This document shows, piece after piece, positions 63,804 through 64,000 of a DNA stretch of 64,000 nucleotides. Positions within the stretch are counted from its first letter, which is position 1. Each line of letters starts with the position of its first letter. A model generated the notes under the pieces. That model was not told where the DNA came from. It saw only the letters and a program-made list of their open reading frames with translations, and searched no databases. Origin of the DNA: Metaclostridioides mangenotii (GTDB taxonomy: Bacteria > Bacillota > Clostridia > Peptostreptococcales > Peptostreptococcaceae); the NCBI RefSeq assembly GCF_018917235.1, contig NZ_JAHLOF010000004.1:124001-188000 (forward strand). Reading direction: 5' to 3'. A program made the position numbers and the translations under genes.

Positions 63804-64000
63804 GTGGTTGGCATAAATAAAGTTACAGTTACCGGTATATTTAGGATGTTCTTGGGATTTTTTATTTTTGCGATTTCTTCAGTGCTTATGATTAATGGAA
63901 ATATAGGTCTTATGGCATGGGATGTATTTCATCAAGGCGTATCACAAACTTTAGGAATTACTATAGGGCAGGCCGCTATATCTGTAGGATTAATGATAAT
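63804..64000 (+). CDS. Tandem paralogue of the preceding membrane protein (3' end outside window)
   Basis: GTG start; ...MFLGFFIFAISSVLMINGNIGLMAWDVFHQGVSQTLGITIGQAAISVGLMI. Confidence 0.85.
   Translation, partial: MVGINKVTVTGIFRMFLGFFIFAISSVLMINGNIGLMAWDVFHQGVSQTLGITIGQAAISVGLMI

Overview
AT-rich, low-GC Gram-positive chromosome segment, most likely from a spore-forming Clostridia (Peptostreptococcaceae-like; inferred from gene content only). Most of it is conserved housekeeping/sporulation backbone: comEC-holA-rpsT-gpr-spoIIP-lepA; cca; hemW-hrcA-grpE-dnaK-dnaJ with a perfect CIRCE operator; prmA-rsmE-mtaB-hint-rpsU-yqeY; hpf; yqfC-yqfD-phoH-ybeY-dgkA/PAP2-cdd-era-mgtE-yqzL-recO; glyQS; CcpN-like regulator-PPDK regulatory protein-ppdK; topB; dut; the cotJABC spore coat operon; a TtcA-like gene; a GT51 transglycosylase. 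The most unusual object is a ~4.78 kb element (about 52752..57536) that splits the spore coat gene cotJB in two. The codons on either side of a shared TTCATA core rejoin in frame to a complete 88-aa CotJB. The predicted circle junction is a palindrome centred in that same core. The element carries a large serine recombinase of the SpoIVCA/skin type, a small divergent ORF, and an Agr-type peptide signalling cassette: a receptor that appears kinase-dead, AgrB with an intact His/Cys pair, and an AgrD whose usual ring Cys is Ser. I propose it as a candidate sporulation-excised intervening element carrying a quorum-sensing cassette. A second, incomplete agr-like locus (kinase, kinase remnant, Cys-type AgrD, no AgrB) lies at 15.9-17.8 kb. 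All assignments come from reading the sequence; no database searches were run.
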